A DNA stretch of 64,000 bases from Pandoraea capi (GCF_902459735.1 NZ_CABPRV010000008.1:124001-188000), one strand, 5' to 3'. Positions 16,431-26,011 are shown, counted from the first letter of the stretch. The notes: generated by a model not told the origin, from the sequence alone. Program-made: numbers and translations.

Positions 16431-16510
16431 TGTTGCAAGCGTTAAAAAATTGGGCGCCTGGACGCCCACGTTGAGATTGCTGCCCTTACTGGATGCATGA
16501 CCTGCCGTAA

Positions 16511-17098
16511 TCAGTTCGACACACTCAGCTGACTGATCGCCACTTGCGATATCGACCGGAACGACTCTGCATCGCCCAGCGCGCGGGCCGTCAACATGGC
16601 GCCGTGCACCGTCGACATGAACGCTTGCGCCTCTACCAGCGCAGTACCGCAAAGGGTGAACTGCCCTTTGGCCACGCCCGCCTCAAGCACCGAGGCGATC
16701 CACGCCGTCAGGCCGTCGAAATAGCCCCGAACCTCGTCGGCAATGTCCTTCGGGATCATCGGCAGTTCGGCAGCGAGCATGGCGCAGATGCACATGGGCA
16801 TCGAACCATCGCGAATGCATTCAGCCCAGTAGTTCGTGTATGCGCCCAGTCTCGCCTTCGGATCTTCGACGTGCAGATCCAGCGCCGCCAACCCGTCCCG
16901 GGCTTGCTCCCGGTGACGCTTGACGACCGTCAGCACCAGTTCCGCCTTGCTTGGGAAATGGTGGTGAATGCTGGCCTTGCCGATGTTCACGCGCTCGGAC
17001 AAGTCTGCGTAGCTGAACCCGTGATACCCCCCCGCCGCTAGCAATTGCTTTGCGTGGTCGGCAATTTCGGTCGCTCGGGGAGACAGCTCGATGGTCAT
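16511..17098 (-). CDS. TetR-family transcriptional regulator
   Basis: 195 residues. The N-terminal helix-turn-helix is clear: GGYHGFSYADLSERVNIGKASIHHHFPSKAELVLTVV (about residues 23-58), followed by the all-helical ligand domain. The start at 17098 is the first ATG; a TTG five codons earlier is possible because AAGGA stands only two bases before the ATG. Its promoter region contains a palindromic operator and abuts a truncated SDR gene in the opposite direction. Likely an autoregulating repressor of the SDR and of the membrane protein gene downstream. Confidence 0.87.
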   Translation of the reverse strand: MTIELSPRATEIADHAKQLLAAGGYHGFSYADLSERVNIGKASIHHHFPSKAELVLTVVKRHREQARDGLAALDLHVEDPKARLGAYTNYWAECIRDGSMPMCICAMLAAELPMIPKDIADEVRGYFDGLTAWIASVLEAGVAKGQFTLCGTALVEAQAFMSTVHGAMLTARALGDAESFRSISQVAISQLSVSN

Positions 17099-17183
17099 GA
17101 TCCTTTGGCTCAATGTGGCCGGCGACTACCCGGAACGAGACTTCCGGGCACACCGCCGACGTTAATGCATGGGTACAATGGCG

Positions 17184-17205
17184 ACCAATCTACTAGTTGG
17201 TTGGT
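17184..17205. promoter_or_regulatory. TetR-type operator in the tetR/SDR promoter
   Basis: An imperfect 22-bp palindrome running from ACCAATC to GGTTGGT, symmetric at 18 of 22 positions, sharing the ACTAGTTGGT half-site with the perfect copy at 16415-16430. It lies between tetR and the SDR remnant. Confidence 0.68.
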
Positions 17206-17220
17206 TTTGTGTCAAGACCG

Positions 17221-17742
17221 ATGTTGAGATTCGGACCGGCAGACGCCCTCATCAACAACGCCGGGGTCATGCTGCTCGGCGATATCACGCGACAGGATCC
17301 CAACGAATGGGATCGCATGATCGACGTCAACATCAAGGGCGTGCTGAACGGGGTGCATGCCGTCGTCGACGGCATGGTCGAGCGCAAACGCGGCACGATC
17401 GTGAACATCAGCTCGGTGGCCGGACGCAAGACGTTCCCGAACCATGTCGCCTATGTCGGCACCAAATTTGCCGTGCACGGGTTGTCGGAAAACCTGCGCG
17501 AAGAACTCTCGCCGCACAACGTGCGCGTGGTGACGATTGCACCGGGTGCGCTCGACACCGACCTGCTCAGCCACACCACCGACGAGGCCATCAAGACCGG
17601 CTACGAAGCGTGGAAAACCGAGATGGGCGGCAAGGTGCTGTCGGCGGACGATGTGGCGAACGCCATCTATTACGCCTACGCTCAGCCCGCCGGCGTGTGC
17701 ATCCGCGAGATCGTGCTGGCAGCAACACGCCAGCAGGCGTAA
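17221..17742 (+). pseudogene. Short-chain dehydrogenase lacking its N-terminal NAD(P)-binding half
   Basis: The frame begins in mid-fold at RFGPADALINNAGVMLLGDI, which in classical SDRs is residue 75 or so, then keeps the active site Ser (VNISSVAG) and YxxxK (YVGTK) and the family C-terminus. The TGxxxGxG dinucleotide loop and first three strands are absent, and the DNA directly upstream is the tetR operator instead. A deletion of roughly 220 bp between promoter and gene body would explain this. The protein, if made from the ATG at 17221, could not bind cofactor in the normal way. The ORF is otherwise undamaged, so the deletion may be recent. Confidence 0.75.
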
Positions 17743-17799
17743 GCGTCGCTTGACGGGCGACGCCTCGCCATCGACGGCAGCGGGCATTCCCTGCCCGCT
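17743..17799. terminator. Two hairpins between convergent SDR genes
   Basis: GCGTCGC/GCGACGC (17743-17749, 17757-17763) starts at the last codon of the SDR remnant; AGCGGGCA/TGCCCGCT (17779-17786, 17792-17799) follows with a 5-base loop. Perfect 7- and 8-bp arms, no T-run. They separate two convergent genes. Confidence 0.5.
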
Positions 17800-17814
17800 C
17801 ACCCCGGCTCAAGC

Positions 17815-18570
17815 TCAGATGCCCTGCCCGCCGGACACTTCGATACGTTGCGCATTCACCCAGCGGTTATCGTCGGTCAGCAGGCTGGCGATCATGGGGC
17901 CGATGTCGTCGGCGACGCCTACACGGCCCAACGCCGTCATGCTGGCGAAGAAGCGGTTGAACTCCGGCGTATCGCGCACGGCGCCACCGAAGAAGTCCGT
18001 CTCGATAGCGCCGGGCGCGACGACATTGACCGCAATCTTGCGGTGACCCAACTCCTTGGCCATGTACACGGTCAGCACCTCGACCGCGCCCTTCACCGCC
18101 GCGTAAGCCGACCAGCCCTCGGCGCAAATGCGCGTCAAACCTGTGGAGAGATTGACGATGCGCCCGCCGTCGGCGAGCACCGGCAACAGCGTCTGCGTCA
18201 GGAAAAACACGCCTTTGAAGTGGACGTCGACCAGTTTGTCGAATGCAGACTCGTGCATTTCGGCAAGTGGTGCAACGTCGCCATGGCCCGCATTGTTGAC
18301 GAGATGGTCCAACGTATCGCGCCCCCAGGTGCGTTGCAGCGCGATCTTCAGGTGTTCGGCAAATGACGCGAACGTGGAGACATCGCCAACGTCCAGTTGC
18401 AGGGCAATCGCCTTACCGCCCGACGCTTCGATTTCGGAGACGACGGCGAGCGCGTCGGCTTCGCGCGACTGATACGTGAGAACAACATCGCCGCCATGAC
18501 GCGCGATCGACAAAGCGGCATTGCGGCCCAGACCACGACTGGCGCCGGTAACGAGAGAAATTTTGCGCAT
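17815..18570 (-). CDS. Short-chain dehydrogenase/reductase
   Basis: 251 residues, complete classical SDR: cofactor loop TGASRGLG (residues 8-15), NNAG motif (LVNNAGHGD), active-site Ser in NLSTGLTR and YxxxK as YAAVK, ending with the common INAQRIEVSGG-type tail. NADP(H) preference is suggested by the Arg in the loop. AAGGAG eight bases before 18570 fixes the start. It is divergent from the AraC gene at 18779, the common arrangement for AraC-controlled oxidoreductases. Substrate unknown. Confidence 0.88.
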   Translation of the reverse strand: MRKISLVTGASRGLGRNAALSIARHGGDVVLTYQSREADALAVVSEIEASGGKAIALQLDVGDVSTFASFAEHLKIALQRTWGRDTLDHLVNNAGHGDVAPLAEMHESAFDKLVDVHFKGVFFLTQTLLPVLADGGRIVNLSTGLTRICAEGWSAYAAVKGAVEVLTVYMAKELGHRKIAVNVVAPGAIETDFFGGAVRDTPEFNRFFASMTALGRVGVADDIGPMIASLLTDDNRWVNAQRIEVSGGQGI

Positions 18571-18778
18571 CGCGCACTCCTTGATGACTGAGAGGGAGCG
18601 ATCGATTCTGCGGCGCAACGCGACGATACCCTTTGCCTGATTCGCTTCGTCGTTGGCCTGTTTCTCCAAAGATCCTTGCGGGGCGATGCCACGAGTTGCC
18701 GAATGTCGTTACGATGCTCCGGTGCAACAACGACGACCGAAACACAGAGGAACCTCGGCTGAACGGCAGCATGACGAC

Positions 18779-19666
18779 ATGAACGACACCTTGCTTGCGG
18801 CGGTGCGCAGATACACCGAGACGTATGCCGACCCGACCGGTGTCGCCCGGCCGCCCGTGCGGGGGATGAGTCTCATCCGGGCCGCCCGGCCCAGCGGTAT
18901 CGACTATGCGATTTCCCGACCTGTGGTCTGCCTCGTCCTGCAAGGCAGCAAGCGCGTCGCCATGGGCACGCAGATGTTGTCGTTCTCCGCCGGCGACTCG
19001 CTGCTGATTACGTCCGACGTCCCCACCGTCAGTCAGATCACACACGCCAGCGCGAGCGAACCGTACCTCTCGCTGATTCTGGATCTTGATCTGAGCGCCA
19101 TCGCAGAACTTGCGATGGAAATGAAGCTGGCTCCGATGCCTCAGAGCGCCCACGTACAGGTCGAACCGTCCGATGAAGAGGTCGCCGATGCGGCGTTGCG
19201 TCTGCTGCGCCTCGTCGAACGTCCGGCGGCCTTGCCCGTGTTGCAGCCCCAGGCGTGGCGTGAGATTCACTATTGGCTGCTGGTCGGCAAGCATGGCCCG
19301 ATCATTCGTCAGCTCGGATGGCCGGAGGGTCACGCACAACGCATCGCCCGTGCCGTTGCGACGCTTCGCGCCGAGTTCACCCGCCCCATTCCGATGGAGC
19401 GCCTGGCCGATATCGCCGGCATGAGCCTCTCGTCGTTTTACAAGCGCTTTCGCCTGGCGACTTCGCTCTCACCTCTGCAATTTCAGAAGCAGCTACGCCT
19501 GATAGAAGCGCGGCGCCTGATGATCTCGGAAGCGATGTCGGCAAGCAGCGCCGCGTTTGCCGTCGGCTACGAAAGCGTTCAGCAGTTCACCCGGGAGTAC
19601 AAGCGGATGTTCGGGTTGCCGCCACAACAGGACGCCGACCTGACCCGAAATGTCGCTGGCAGCTAG
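18779..19666 (+). CDS. AraC-family regulator with AraC_N domain
   Basis: 295 residues. The N-terminal part (about 20-170: CLVLQGSKRVAMGTQMLSFSAGDSLLITSDVPT) is the cupin-like AraC N-terminal domain; the C-terminal 100 residues hold two helix-turn-helix motifs (MERLADIAGMSLSSFYKRFRLA and SAAFAVGYESVQQFTREYKRMFG). The start at 18779 begins right before the conserved domain; no good ribosome-binding site is visible. Probably activates the divergent SDR gene. Confidence 0.88.
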   Translation: MNDTLLAAVRRYTETYADPTGVARPPVRGMSLIRAARPSGIDYAISRPVVCLVLQGSKRVAMGTQMLSFSAGDSLLITSDVPTVSQITHASASEPYLSLILDLDLSAIAELAMEMKLAPMPQSAHVQVEPSDEEVADAALRLLRLVERPAALPVLQPQAWREIHYWLLVGKHGPIIRQLGWPEGHAQRIARAVATLRAEFTRPIPMERLADIAGMSLSSFYKRFRLATSLSPLQFQKQLRLIEARRLMISEAMSASSAAFAVGYESVQQFTREYKRMFGLPPQQDADLTRNVAGS

Positions 19667-19763
19667 CCGACACATCACGCCCCTCTATTCCGCCCGATTT
19701 CCGCTTCCACAAGCGATATGCGGCCGCCCTGCGCCGAATTCCTCCACGTCGAATTCCACATTG

Positions 19764-19788
19764 AATTTCGGACCAACAGACCGAAATT
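19764..19788. promoter_or_regulatory. Inverted repeat upstream of the TfdA-like dioxygenase
   Basis: AATTTCGG and CCGAAATT form perfect 8-bp arms around 9 bases, in the AT-rich 200-bp gap before the dioxygenase gene, followed by a run of seven A's. The run has the wrong polarity for a terminator of the upstream gene, so a regulator site is more likely. Confidence 0.4.
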
Positions 19789-19900
19789 AAAAAAACAATC
19801 TCAGAATTCTCTTGAAATAACGGCGTAAACCCGGATTTTCCACAAAATATTCAGAGCGTAATCTTAATTAATGGACACAACGTCCAGTTATGGAGATGCA

Positions 19901-20815
19901 ATGAAGCTGGAAATCACCCCCTGCAAGGCACGATTGGGCGCCGAGGTTCGCGGCATCAATCTGTCCCACCCCCTGACCACCGACGCGCGCACCGCGATCG
20001 AGACTGCCATTGCGGAGCATGCGGTGCTGGTGTTTCGCAACCAACCGCTATCGCAAGATGCGCAAGTGGCGCTCGCGCGCAGCTTCGGCCCGCTGGATCT
20101 CGGACTGAAACGCGTGAAGAAAACCGCCAGCCGGTTCCGCTACGACGAACTGCTCGACATCTCGAACGTCGGTGTCGACGGCGAAATCGCGGCACGCGAT
20201 ACACGACGGATTGTCGGCAATCTCGCCAATCAGTTGTGGCACAGCGACAGTTCGTTCCAGAATCCCGCTGCCCGCTACTCGCTGCTCTCGGCCATCACGG
20301 TCGCACCGAGCGGCGGCGACACCGAGTTCTGCGATCTGCGCGCCGCCTGGGACGCCTTGCCCGAAGACTGGAAGCGCGACGTCGAAGGCCGCGATGCGGT
20401 GCACTATGCGCTGCACTCGCGCTTCATGCTCGGGGACACCGATTACAACGAAGCGCAACGCGCGGAACTGCCGCCCGTCACATGGCCGCTGGTACGAACG
20501 CATCCGGATTCCGGACGCAAGCTGCTGTTCGTCGGCGCCCATGCGTGCGAGGTTTCCGGCATGACGCTCGCCGAAGGCCGCATGCTGCTGATGGATCTGC
20601 TGGAACACGCAACGCAACGCGAATTCGTCTATGTGCACAAGTGGCAACCCGGCGATCTGGTGATGTGGGACAACCGCAGCACGCTGCATCGTGGGCGCCG
20701 CTACGATTTGTCCGTGCGGCGCGAGATGCGTCGCACGACAACGCTCGACGTCGACGGCAGTCATGACGACGCAGACGATGTCACCAACGCCGCACGCTCG
20801 CCGCAACTGGCCTGA
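19901..20815 (+). CDS. TauD/TfdA-family Fe(II)/2-oxoglutarate dioxygenase
   Basis: 304 residues. These enzymes hydroxylate a substrate while decarboxylating 2-oxoglutarate; relatives cleave 2,4-D (TfdA), taurine or alkyl sulfates. Iron ligands His114 and Asp116 (LWHSDSSFQ) and His263 (DNRSTLHRGRRYD) are present, with the 2-oxoglutarate-binding Arg in SVRREMRRTT near 274-278. Numbering nearly matches TfdA, and the WHSDSSF/NRSTLHR forms are of the TfdA rather than the taurine type. The ATG at 19901 is chosen over that at 19871 because GGAG lies five bases before it. Followed 87 bp later by an MFS carrier gene on the same strand, likely its importer. Confidence 0.87.
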   Translation: MKLEITPCKARLGAEVRGINLSHPLTTDARTAIETAIAEHAVLVFRNQPLSQDAQVALARSFGPLDLGLKRVKKTASRFRYDELLDISNVGVDGEIAARDTRRIVGNLANQLWHSDSSFQNPAARYSLLSAITVAPSGGDTEFCDLRAAWDALPEDWKRDVEGRDAVHYALHSRFMLGDTDYNEAQRAELPPVTWPLVRTHPDSGRKLLFVGAHACEVSGMTLAEGRMLLMDLLEHATQREFVYVHKWQPGDLVMWDNRSTLHRGRRYDLSVRREMRRTTTLDVDGSHDDADDVTNAARSPQLA

Positions 20816-20902
20816 GCCTCCACAACAACGATGAGTGCCGCCGCCGACCGACGCTCGCGCAGGCTCGCACCACGCATCCCGTCAAGACGACAGGAGACAA
20901 CG

Positions 20903-22243
20903 ATGAACACACGTACCGGGCAGGCGGAGGTATTACGCATGTCGACGACGGGCGCACCACCGGCCGTCGAGGCGGCCGATCTCGATCGCATCGTCAGCAA
21001 GGCCGGGCGACGCCTGATGTGGTTTCTGGTCGCGCTCTATCTCGTCGCGATCCTCGACCGCAGCAACATCTCGTTCGCCGCGCTCACCATGAACAGCGAT
21101 CTGGGCCTGTCGCCAAAGGCGTATGGCATCGGTGTGGGGGCGATGTTCTTTACCTACGCGCTGTTCGAGGTGCCGAGCAATCTGCTGCTCGCACGCATCG
21201 GTGCGCGGGCAACGCTGACCCGCATCGCCATCGTCTGGGGCATCGTCACGATGCTGATGGCTTGCGCCGTCGGGCCGCTCAGCTTCTGGGGACTTCGCGC
21301 ATTGCTCGGCGCCGCCGAATCGGGGCTTTTTCCCGGTGTGATGCTGTTTCTGAGCTTCTGGTTTCCTTACGCCTGGCGTGCACGATATAACGCGGTGTTC
21401 AACCTCGCGGTGCCGATCGCCTACATCGTGTCCGGTGTCGTCTCCGGTGCCTTGCTCACGCTGAACGGCGCCTGGGGACTGGCGGGCTGGCAATGGCTGT
21501 TCATTCTCGAAGGGCTTCCTGCCGTGGCGCTCGGCGTGATCGGCGCGTTCTATCTGACCAACCGACCGTCCGAAGCCCAATGGCTCACGCCCGTCGAACG
21601 CCAGACGCTCCAGGCAGCGCTCGACGCGAACCCGCCATCGGCGAAGGTCATCGCACCCACGTCGATGCTCCGCGCGCTCGTCAACCCCGTCGTGCTGACG
21701 ATGGGCCTGTGCAACACACTGCTGTTCTGCGGCCTGACGTCGGCGCAAATCTGGCTGCCGCAGATGTTGAAGACCTATCATGCGTCGTACATGACGATTG
21801 GGCTGCTCGCCGCGATTCCGCCGCTCGCAGGCTTGCTCGGCATGCTCGCGCTCGGCCGCCTGTCGGATCGCTCTCAGCATCGCTTCCTGCACGCGTCGCT
21901 CGCGTTCGTGTTGTCGGCATGCGGTTTCGCGCTGGTCGCGATGTCGAACTCGCTGGCGACGATGCTGACCGGCTTCACGCTGGCGAGCGTGGGTGTGCTG
22001 GCAACGCAGGCGATTTTCTGGACGATTCCGCAATCGTTCCTGCATCGCTCGACGTCGGCCGGCGCTATCGGTGCGATCGGCATGATGGGCAGTATCGGCG
22101 GCACGGTCATGCCGATGATCGTGGGCGAGTTGCGTGCGCAAACGCATTCGTTCACCGCGGGCTTCACCGTCGTTGCCGTCGTTTGCCTCGTGGGCAGCGC
22201 ACTCATCGGTGTACTGCGTTCGATGATGACTTCGCAACGATAG
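20903..22243 (+). CDS. MFS transporter, anion:cation symporter (ACS) type
   Basis: 446 residues, about 12 membrane segments. The first loop LDRSNISFAALTMNSDLGLSPKAYGIGVGAMFFTYALFEVPSN is the hallmark of the ACS subfamily, carriers of organic anions such as tartrate, phthalate and hexuronates. AGGAGA five bases before 20903 fixes the start. It sits between the TfdA-like dioxygenase and an IclR regulator on the same strand and most likely imports the acidic substrate of that dioxygenase. Confidence 0.87.
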   Translation: MNTRTGQAEVLRMSTTGAPPAVEAADLDRIVSKAGRRLMWFLVALYLVAILDRSNISFAALTMNSDLGLSPKAYGIGVGAMFFTYALFEVPSNLLLARIGARATLTRIAIVWGIVTMLMACAVGPLSFWGLRALLGAAESGLFPGVMLFLSFWFPYAWRARYNAVFNLAVPIAYIVSGVVSGALLTLNGAWGLAGWQWLFILEGLPAVALGVIGAFYLTNRPSEAQWLTPVERQTLQAALDANPPSAKVIAPTSMLRALVNPVVLTMGLCNTLLFCGLTSAQIWLPQMLKTYHASYMTIGLLAAIPPLAGLLGMLALGRLSDRSQHRFLHASLAFVLSACGFALVAMSNSLATMLTGFTLASVGVLATQAIFWTIPQSFLHRSTSAGAIGAIGMMGSIGGTVMPMIVGELRAQTHSFTAGFTVVAVVCLVGSALIGVLRSMMTSQR

Positions 22244-22352
22244 ACATGCCCGGCGCGCCAACCGGCGGCGCCATTGAGGTAAGCTCGCACACGAACCTCC
22301 GGCGCGCGCTCCCCCAAAGGGACGCCGCCGGAAACGACGACTTCCCACGCCC

Positions 22353-23165
22353 ATGACAGCCACCACGCCCAAGGAAATCCGCCCGAAAGTCTCCGATGAC
22401 GACGTCTCCGCCCTGTCGCGCGGTCTCGCGCTGCTGGAGACCATCACGGCATCGGTCACCCCGCTGACGGTCAAGGAGCTTGCCGAACAGACAGGTCTGC
22501 CGCGCCCGACTGTCGCGCGTATCGCTTCGACCCTCGTGAATGCGGGGTATGTCCGCCAGCTCGAAGGCAAGGATCGCTACTTTCCGACCACCCGCTCGCT
22601 CGAACTCGCCAACACCTTCCTCTCGCACTTCGATATGCGCAAGGCGGTGCGGCCACTCTTGCGGGAGCTTGCGGAAGAGTGCGGCACAGCGGTTCACCTA
22701 TGCCTGCGCAACCGACTCGACATGGTCGTGATCGAATCGGTCCGGCCATCGGTCGGCCCGATCACCGTGCGGCTCGGACTGGGCGATCGGCTGCAACTCG
22801 CGCGCTCGGCGATTGGCCGCGCCCATCTCGCCAGCCTGCCGCCGGAAGAGCGCGACATGCTGCTCGAATCGCTTCGCATCTCCGGCGCAAACGAAGGCAT
22901 CGACCTGCGAGCCATGATGAAGAAGGCCGTGAACGAACTCAGCGAGAAAGGCTTCGTGAGCGCATTCGGCGACTGGCACAGCGACATCAACGCCGTTGCC
23001 GTGCCGCTGCAATCACCTTCCGGCGAGCGCTTCGCGATTAACTGCGGCGGCCCCGCCTTCCTCTGCTCGCCCGAGACCTTGCTCGAAGACATCGGTCCAC
23101 GCCTCGTCGACACAGCGCGAAAAGCACAAGCCTTGAGCGGAAAGGTCGTTCTGGGATCGGTCTGA
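22353..23165 (+). CDS. IclR-family transcriptional regulator
   Basis: 270 residues. Winged helix in the first 80 (LSRGLALLETI, then LTVKELAEQTGLPRPTVARIASTLVNAGYV) and the IclR ligand domain after it (LLRELAEECGTAVHLCLRN, then AIGRAHLASLPPEER). It follows the ACS carrier by 110 bp in the same direction and probably governs the dioxygenase/carrier pair. Its 3' end is only 15 bp from that of the convergent AraC gene. Confidence 0.9.
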   Translation: MTATTPKEIRPKVSDDDVSALSRGLALLETITASVTPLTVKELAEQTGLPRPTVARIASTLVNAGYVRQLEGKDRYFPTTRSLELANTFLSHFDMRKAVRPLLRELAEECGTAVHLCLRNRLDMVVIESVRPSVGPITVRLGLGDRLQLARSAIGRAHLASLPPEERDMLLESLRISGANEGIDLRAMMKKAVNELSEKGFVSAFGDWHSDINAVAVPLQSPSGERFAINCGGPAFLCSPETLLEDIGPRLVDTARKAQALSGKVVLGSV

Positions 23166-23179
23166 GGCGTCACGCGCCG

Positions 23180-24121
23180 TCAGTCGGTGCCGGTTCCGAT
23201 TCCGATTCCTGTTTCGGCGGCGGGCACGTCGCGGGAAGCATAGTGCGACGGCGGCATGCCGACGTGGCGCGTAAACGCCACGCTGAAAGCGCTCGCCGAG
23301 CGATAGCCGACGCGTTCGGCGATCGTCGCGACACTGGCCTTGTTCCTGCGCAGCAGACGTTTGGCAATCGCCATTCGCCATGACAGAAGATAGGTCATCG
23401 GCGCGATGCCGACGGCTCGGCTGAACCGCTCGAAGAACGAGGAGCGCGAGAGCGATGCCGCTTGCGCGAGTTGCGCGATCGTCCACGGCGCCGCCGGACT
23501 TTCGTGCATGCGGCGAATCGCATGGGCGAGACGGGTATCCGCCAGTCCCCGCACCAGACCGGGCGACGCACTCGTATCCGCCGAACGCAGCGCTTCGATG
23601 AAGATGACTTCCAGCAGCCTCGCAAGCAACACGTCGCGGGCCGGTCGATGCGCGAGCGACTCGTCGCGCAAAAGCCCGACGAGGGTTGCGAGGCGCGGTT
23701 CGTTGCGCACGCTCACCAGTTCCGGCAACAACGACACGAGCAGCGCCGCGTCCGGCGAATCGAACGCACACACGCCCGCGAGCCATCGCACCTGCGGTGC
23801 GCCCGAGATGTCGCCAAAACGAAGACTCCCATCAGGCAACTTGCTCGGCAGCGCATCCGCCTCGTCGTCACCCTCTGGCGCATCGAGGCTCGTCATCGCG
23901 AAACGAAACCCTTCCGGCACGAGCACGAAGTCATTCGCCTGAAGGGTGACCGGCGCCCTGCCATTCACGGTAAAACGGCACTCCCCATCGAGAATCACGC
24001 AGTAGAACGGCTCGCCGGAGAACGTGCGACTCGCGCGCCACTGCCCTGCCGCACCGAGGACCTTGGAGAACGTCAATGTCGGCTGGAGCAGCGTGACGAC
24101 TTCGGCAAGTGGGTCGATCAT
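23180..24121 (-). CDS. AraC-family regulator with N-terminal cupin (Cupin_6) domain
   Basis: 313 residues. N-terminal cupin starts DPLAEVVTLLQPTLTFSKVLGAAGQW; the C-terminal double helix-turn-helix includes IAQLAQAASLSRSSFFERFSRAVG and VATIAERVGYRSASAFSVAFTRHVG. The extreme C-terminus is a GIGIGTGTD repeat encoded by a GGNTCCGATTCC-like simple repeat, likely slippage-derived. A TATAAT-like -10 (minus strand, 24156-24161) lies about 35 bases before the ATG. Divergent from the SDR gene at 24221, its probable target. Confidence 0.88.
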   Translation of the reverse strand: MIDPLAEVVTLLQPTLTFSKVLGAAGQWRASRTFSGEPFYCVILDGECRFTVNGRAPVTLQANDFVLVPEGFRFAMTSLDAPEGDDEADALPSKLPDGSLRFGDISGAPQVRWLAGVCAFDSPDAALLVSLLPELVSVRNEPRLATLVGLLRDESLAHRPARDVLLARLLEVIFIEALRSADTSASPGLVRGLADTRLAHAIRRMHESPAAPWTIAQLAQAASLSRSSFFERFSRAVGIAPMTYLLSWRMAIAKRLLRRNKASVATIAERVGYRSASAFSVAFTRHVGMPPSHYASRDVPAAETGIGIGTGTD

Positions 24122-24220
24122 GACCGGACGATCTCGAATGAAACACGGACTTTAGATTATAGCGAGTCTGGCGCATGGCGACCTATGATGCGTTCACTGT
24201 CACCATCGATAGGAATCGAC

Positions 24221-24964
24221 ATGAAGACCGTTCTGATTACCGGCTGCTCATCCGGGTTTGGCGTGGAAATCGCGCGCTATTTTCTGGATCGCGGCTGGCG
24301 CGTGATCGCGACGATGCGCACCCCGCGCGATGACGTCTTGCCGCGATCCGAGCATCTCGCCATCCTCCCGCTCGATGTCAAGGACTCGCAAAGCATTCGC
24401 GCCGTCATCGACGCTGCCGGGCCGATCGATGTCCTCGTCAACAACGCAGGGATCGGCTTTCTGAATGCACTCGAAGGCACGCCGATGGATGCCGCACGCG
24501 ATCTCTTCGAGACCAACACGCTCGGCACCATCGCCATGGTGCAGGCGGTGCTGCCCCAGTTCCGGGAGCGTCGCGGCGGCGTGATCGTCAACGTCACGTC
24601 GAGCGTCACGATCCGGCCGCTGCACCTGTTGTCGGTCTATACCGCGAGCAAGGCGGCCGTGAACGCATTCAGCGCGTCGCTGGCCCTCGAACTCGAAGCC
24701 TTCGACGTGCGCATGCGCGTCGTACTGCCAGGGCGCGCCCCGTCGACGCGCTTCGGCGAGAACGCGCGCGCCCGCATGAAAGACGGCTTTCCCGCGCCGT
24801 ACGAAGCGATCGTTCAGCGCGTTTTCGCGAACTGGCAGAACGATACGTCCGTCACGCACGCAACGGACGTGGCCGAAGCCGTCTGGCGAGCCGCGACCGA
24901 CGCGTCGAGCCCGTTCACGATTCCCGCCGGGGAAGACGCCGTCGCCGGCTACAACGCGCGCTAA
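24221..24964 (+). CDS. Short-chain dehydrogenase/reductase
   Basis: 247 residues, complete classical SDR: TGCSSGFG cofactor loop (residues 7-14), VNNAGIG, active-site Ser in NVTSSVTIR and YxxxK as YTASK. AGGA six bases before the ATG at 24221; the much longer open frame upstream only reads through the divergent AraC gene. Likely an NADP-dependent carbonyl reductase under AraC control. Substrate unknown. Confidence 0.87.
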   Translation: MKTVLITGCSSGFGVEIARYFLDRGWRVIATMRTPRDDVLPRSEHLAILPLDVKDSQSIRAVIDAAGPIDVLVNNAGIGFLNALEGTPMDAARDLFETNTLGTIAMVQAVLPQFRERRGGVIVNVTSSVTIRPLHLLSVYTASKAAVNAFSASLALELEAFDVRMRVVLPGRAPSTRFGENARARMKDGFPAPYEAIVQRVFANWQNDTSVTHATDVAEAVWRAATDASSPFTIPAGEDAVAGYNAR

Positions 24965-25006
24965 GTTCCGTACTGTCGGTGGCGAGCGCAATACGTCATC
25001 CCGACG

Positions 25007-25984
25007 TTAGGCACCCGCCTCCGACGGCACCACTGCAATCGCGACTTTTCCTCTGACGCCATGGTTGGCGCCTTCGAGCCGCGCATGCGCAAGCGCAGTA
25101 TCGGCAAGCGAATACACCGCACCCACGTGGGGACGCAACTGTCCCCGCTCGACCAACGTGTGCAATTCGTCGAGCTTGCCCCGGTTCTGGCGCGTGAAAA
25201 CGAAGTGATAGCTCGCGTTCTTCCCCCACGCCTGAATCAGGTTTTGCGGCTTCGCAATGTCCACGATCGACACGACACGGCCGAGTTGCGCGAGCGCGTC
25301 CGGGCTGCGCGACAAGGTGTCGCCACCAATCGTGTCGAATATGACGTCGACGCCCTGCCCCTGCGTTTCGCGCAGAACCGCATCGACGTAATCCTCCAAC
25401 GCGTAATCGATGACCACGTCGGCCCCAAGGCTTTTCACGAAGTCGGCGTTGGCCTCGCGCACCGTCGTGAACACGCGCGCCCCCATCGCTTTGGCTAGCT
25501 GAATCGCCACATGACCCACGCCGCCCGCGCCACCGTGCACAAGCACGCTCTCCCCGACCCGAAGTGCTGCGCGGACCACCAGCGCCTCCCACGCGGTTCC
25601 GCCGACGAGCGTCAGACTCGCGGCTTCAAGATGGCTCAGCGAGGGAGGCTTCCTGCCGACGATCGCCTCGGCCGCGACGTGGTACTCGGCATAACTTCCC
25701 GGGCCGTCGAATATCTGCGGGGTGTACCAGACCTCGTCTCCCGGCGCGAATGCCGTCACGCCCGGACCGACGGCTTCGATAACCCCCGACACGTCGTGAC
25801 CGGTGATCGACGGCAGCGGCACCAGGTCCGGATAGTCGCCGCGACGAACCTGATAATCGAGCGGGTTGATGGACGTGGCGTGCACGCGCACGAGCACCTG
25901 CCCCGCACGCGGTATGGGTTTGGGCACCTCCCACACCTCGAACGATGCCGGTCCGCCGAATGACTTCAGTACGATCGCTTTCAT
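25007..25984 (-). CDS. Quinone oxidoreductase-like zinc-independent MDR enzyme
   Basis: 325 residues of the medium-chain dehydrogenase/reductase family: N-terminal GroES-like fold ([17 protein letters not shown]) and Rossmann domain with [23 protein letters not shown]. The catalytic and structural zinc cysteines of alcohol dehydrogenases are missing, as in QOR/enoyl-reductase-type members that reduce quinones or activated alkenes with NADPH. GAGAGG five bases upstream sets the start. It lies 63 bp behind the ArsR gene with an ArsR-type operator between, so it is the evident target; a redox or electrophile response is a reasonable guess. Confidence 0.87.
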   Translation of the reverse strand: MKAIVLKSFGGPASFEVWEVPKPIPRAGQVLVRVHATSINPLDYQVRRGDYPDLVPLPSITGHDVSGVIEAVGPGVTAFAPGDEVWYTPQIFDGPGSYAEYHVAAEAIVGRKPPSLSHLEAASLTLVGGTAWEALVVRAALRVGESVLVHGGAGGVGHVAIQLAKAMGARVFTTVREANADFVKSLGADVVIDYALEDYVDAVLRETQGQGVDVIFDTIGGDTLSRSPDALAQLGRVVSIVDIAKPQNLIQAWGKNASYHFVFTRQNRGKLDELHTLVERGQLRPHVGAVYSLADTALAHARLEGANHGVRGKVAIAVVPSEAGA

Positions 25985-26011
25985 GACAACCTCTCAATTC
26001 TAGAAAAAGGG

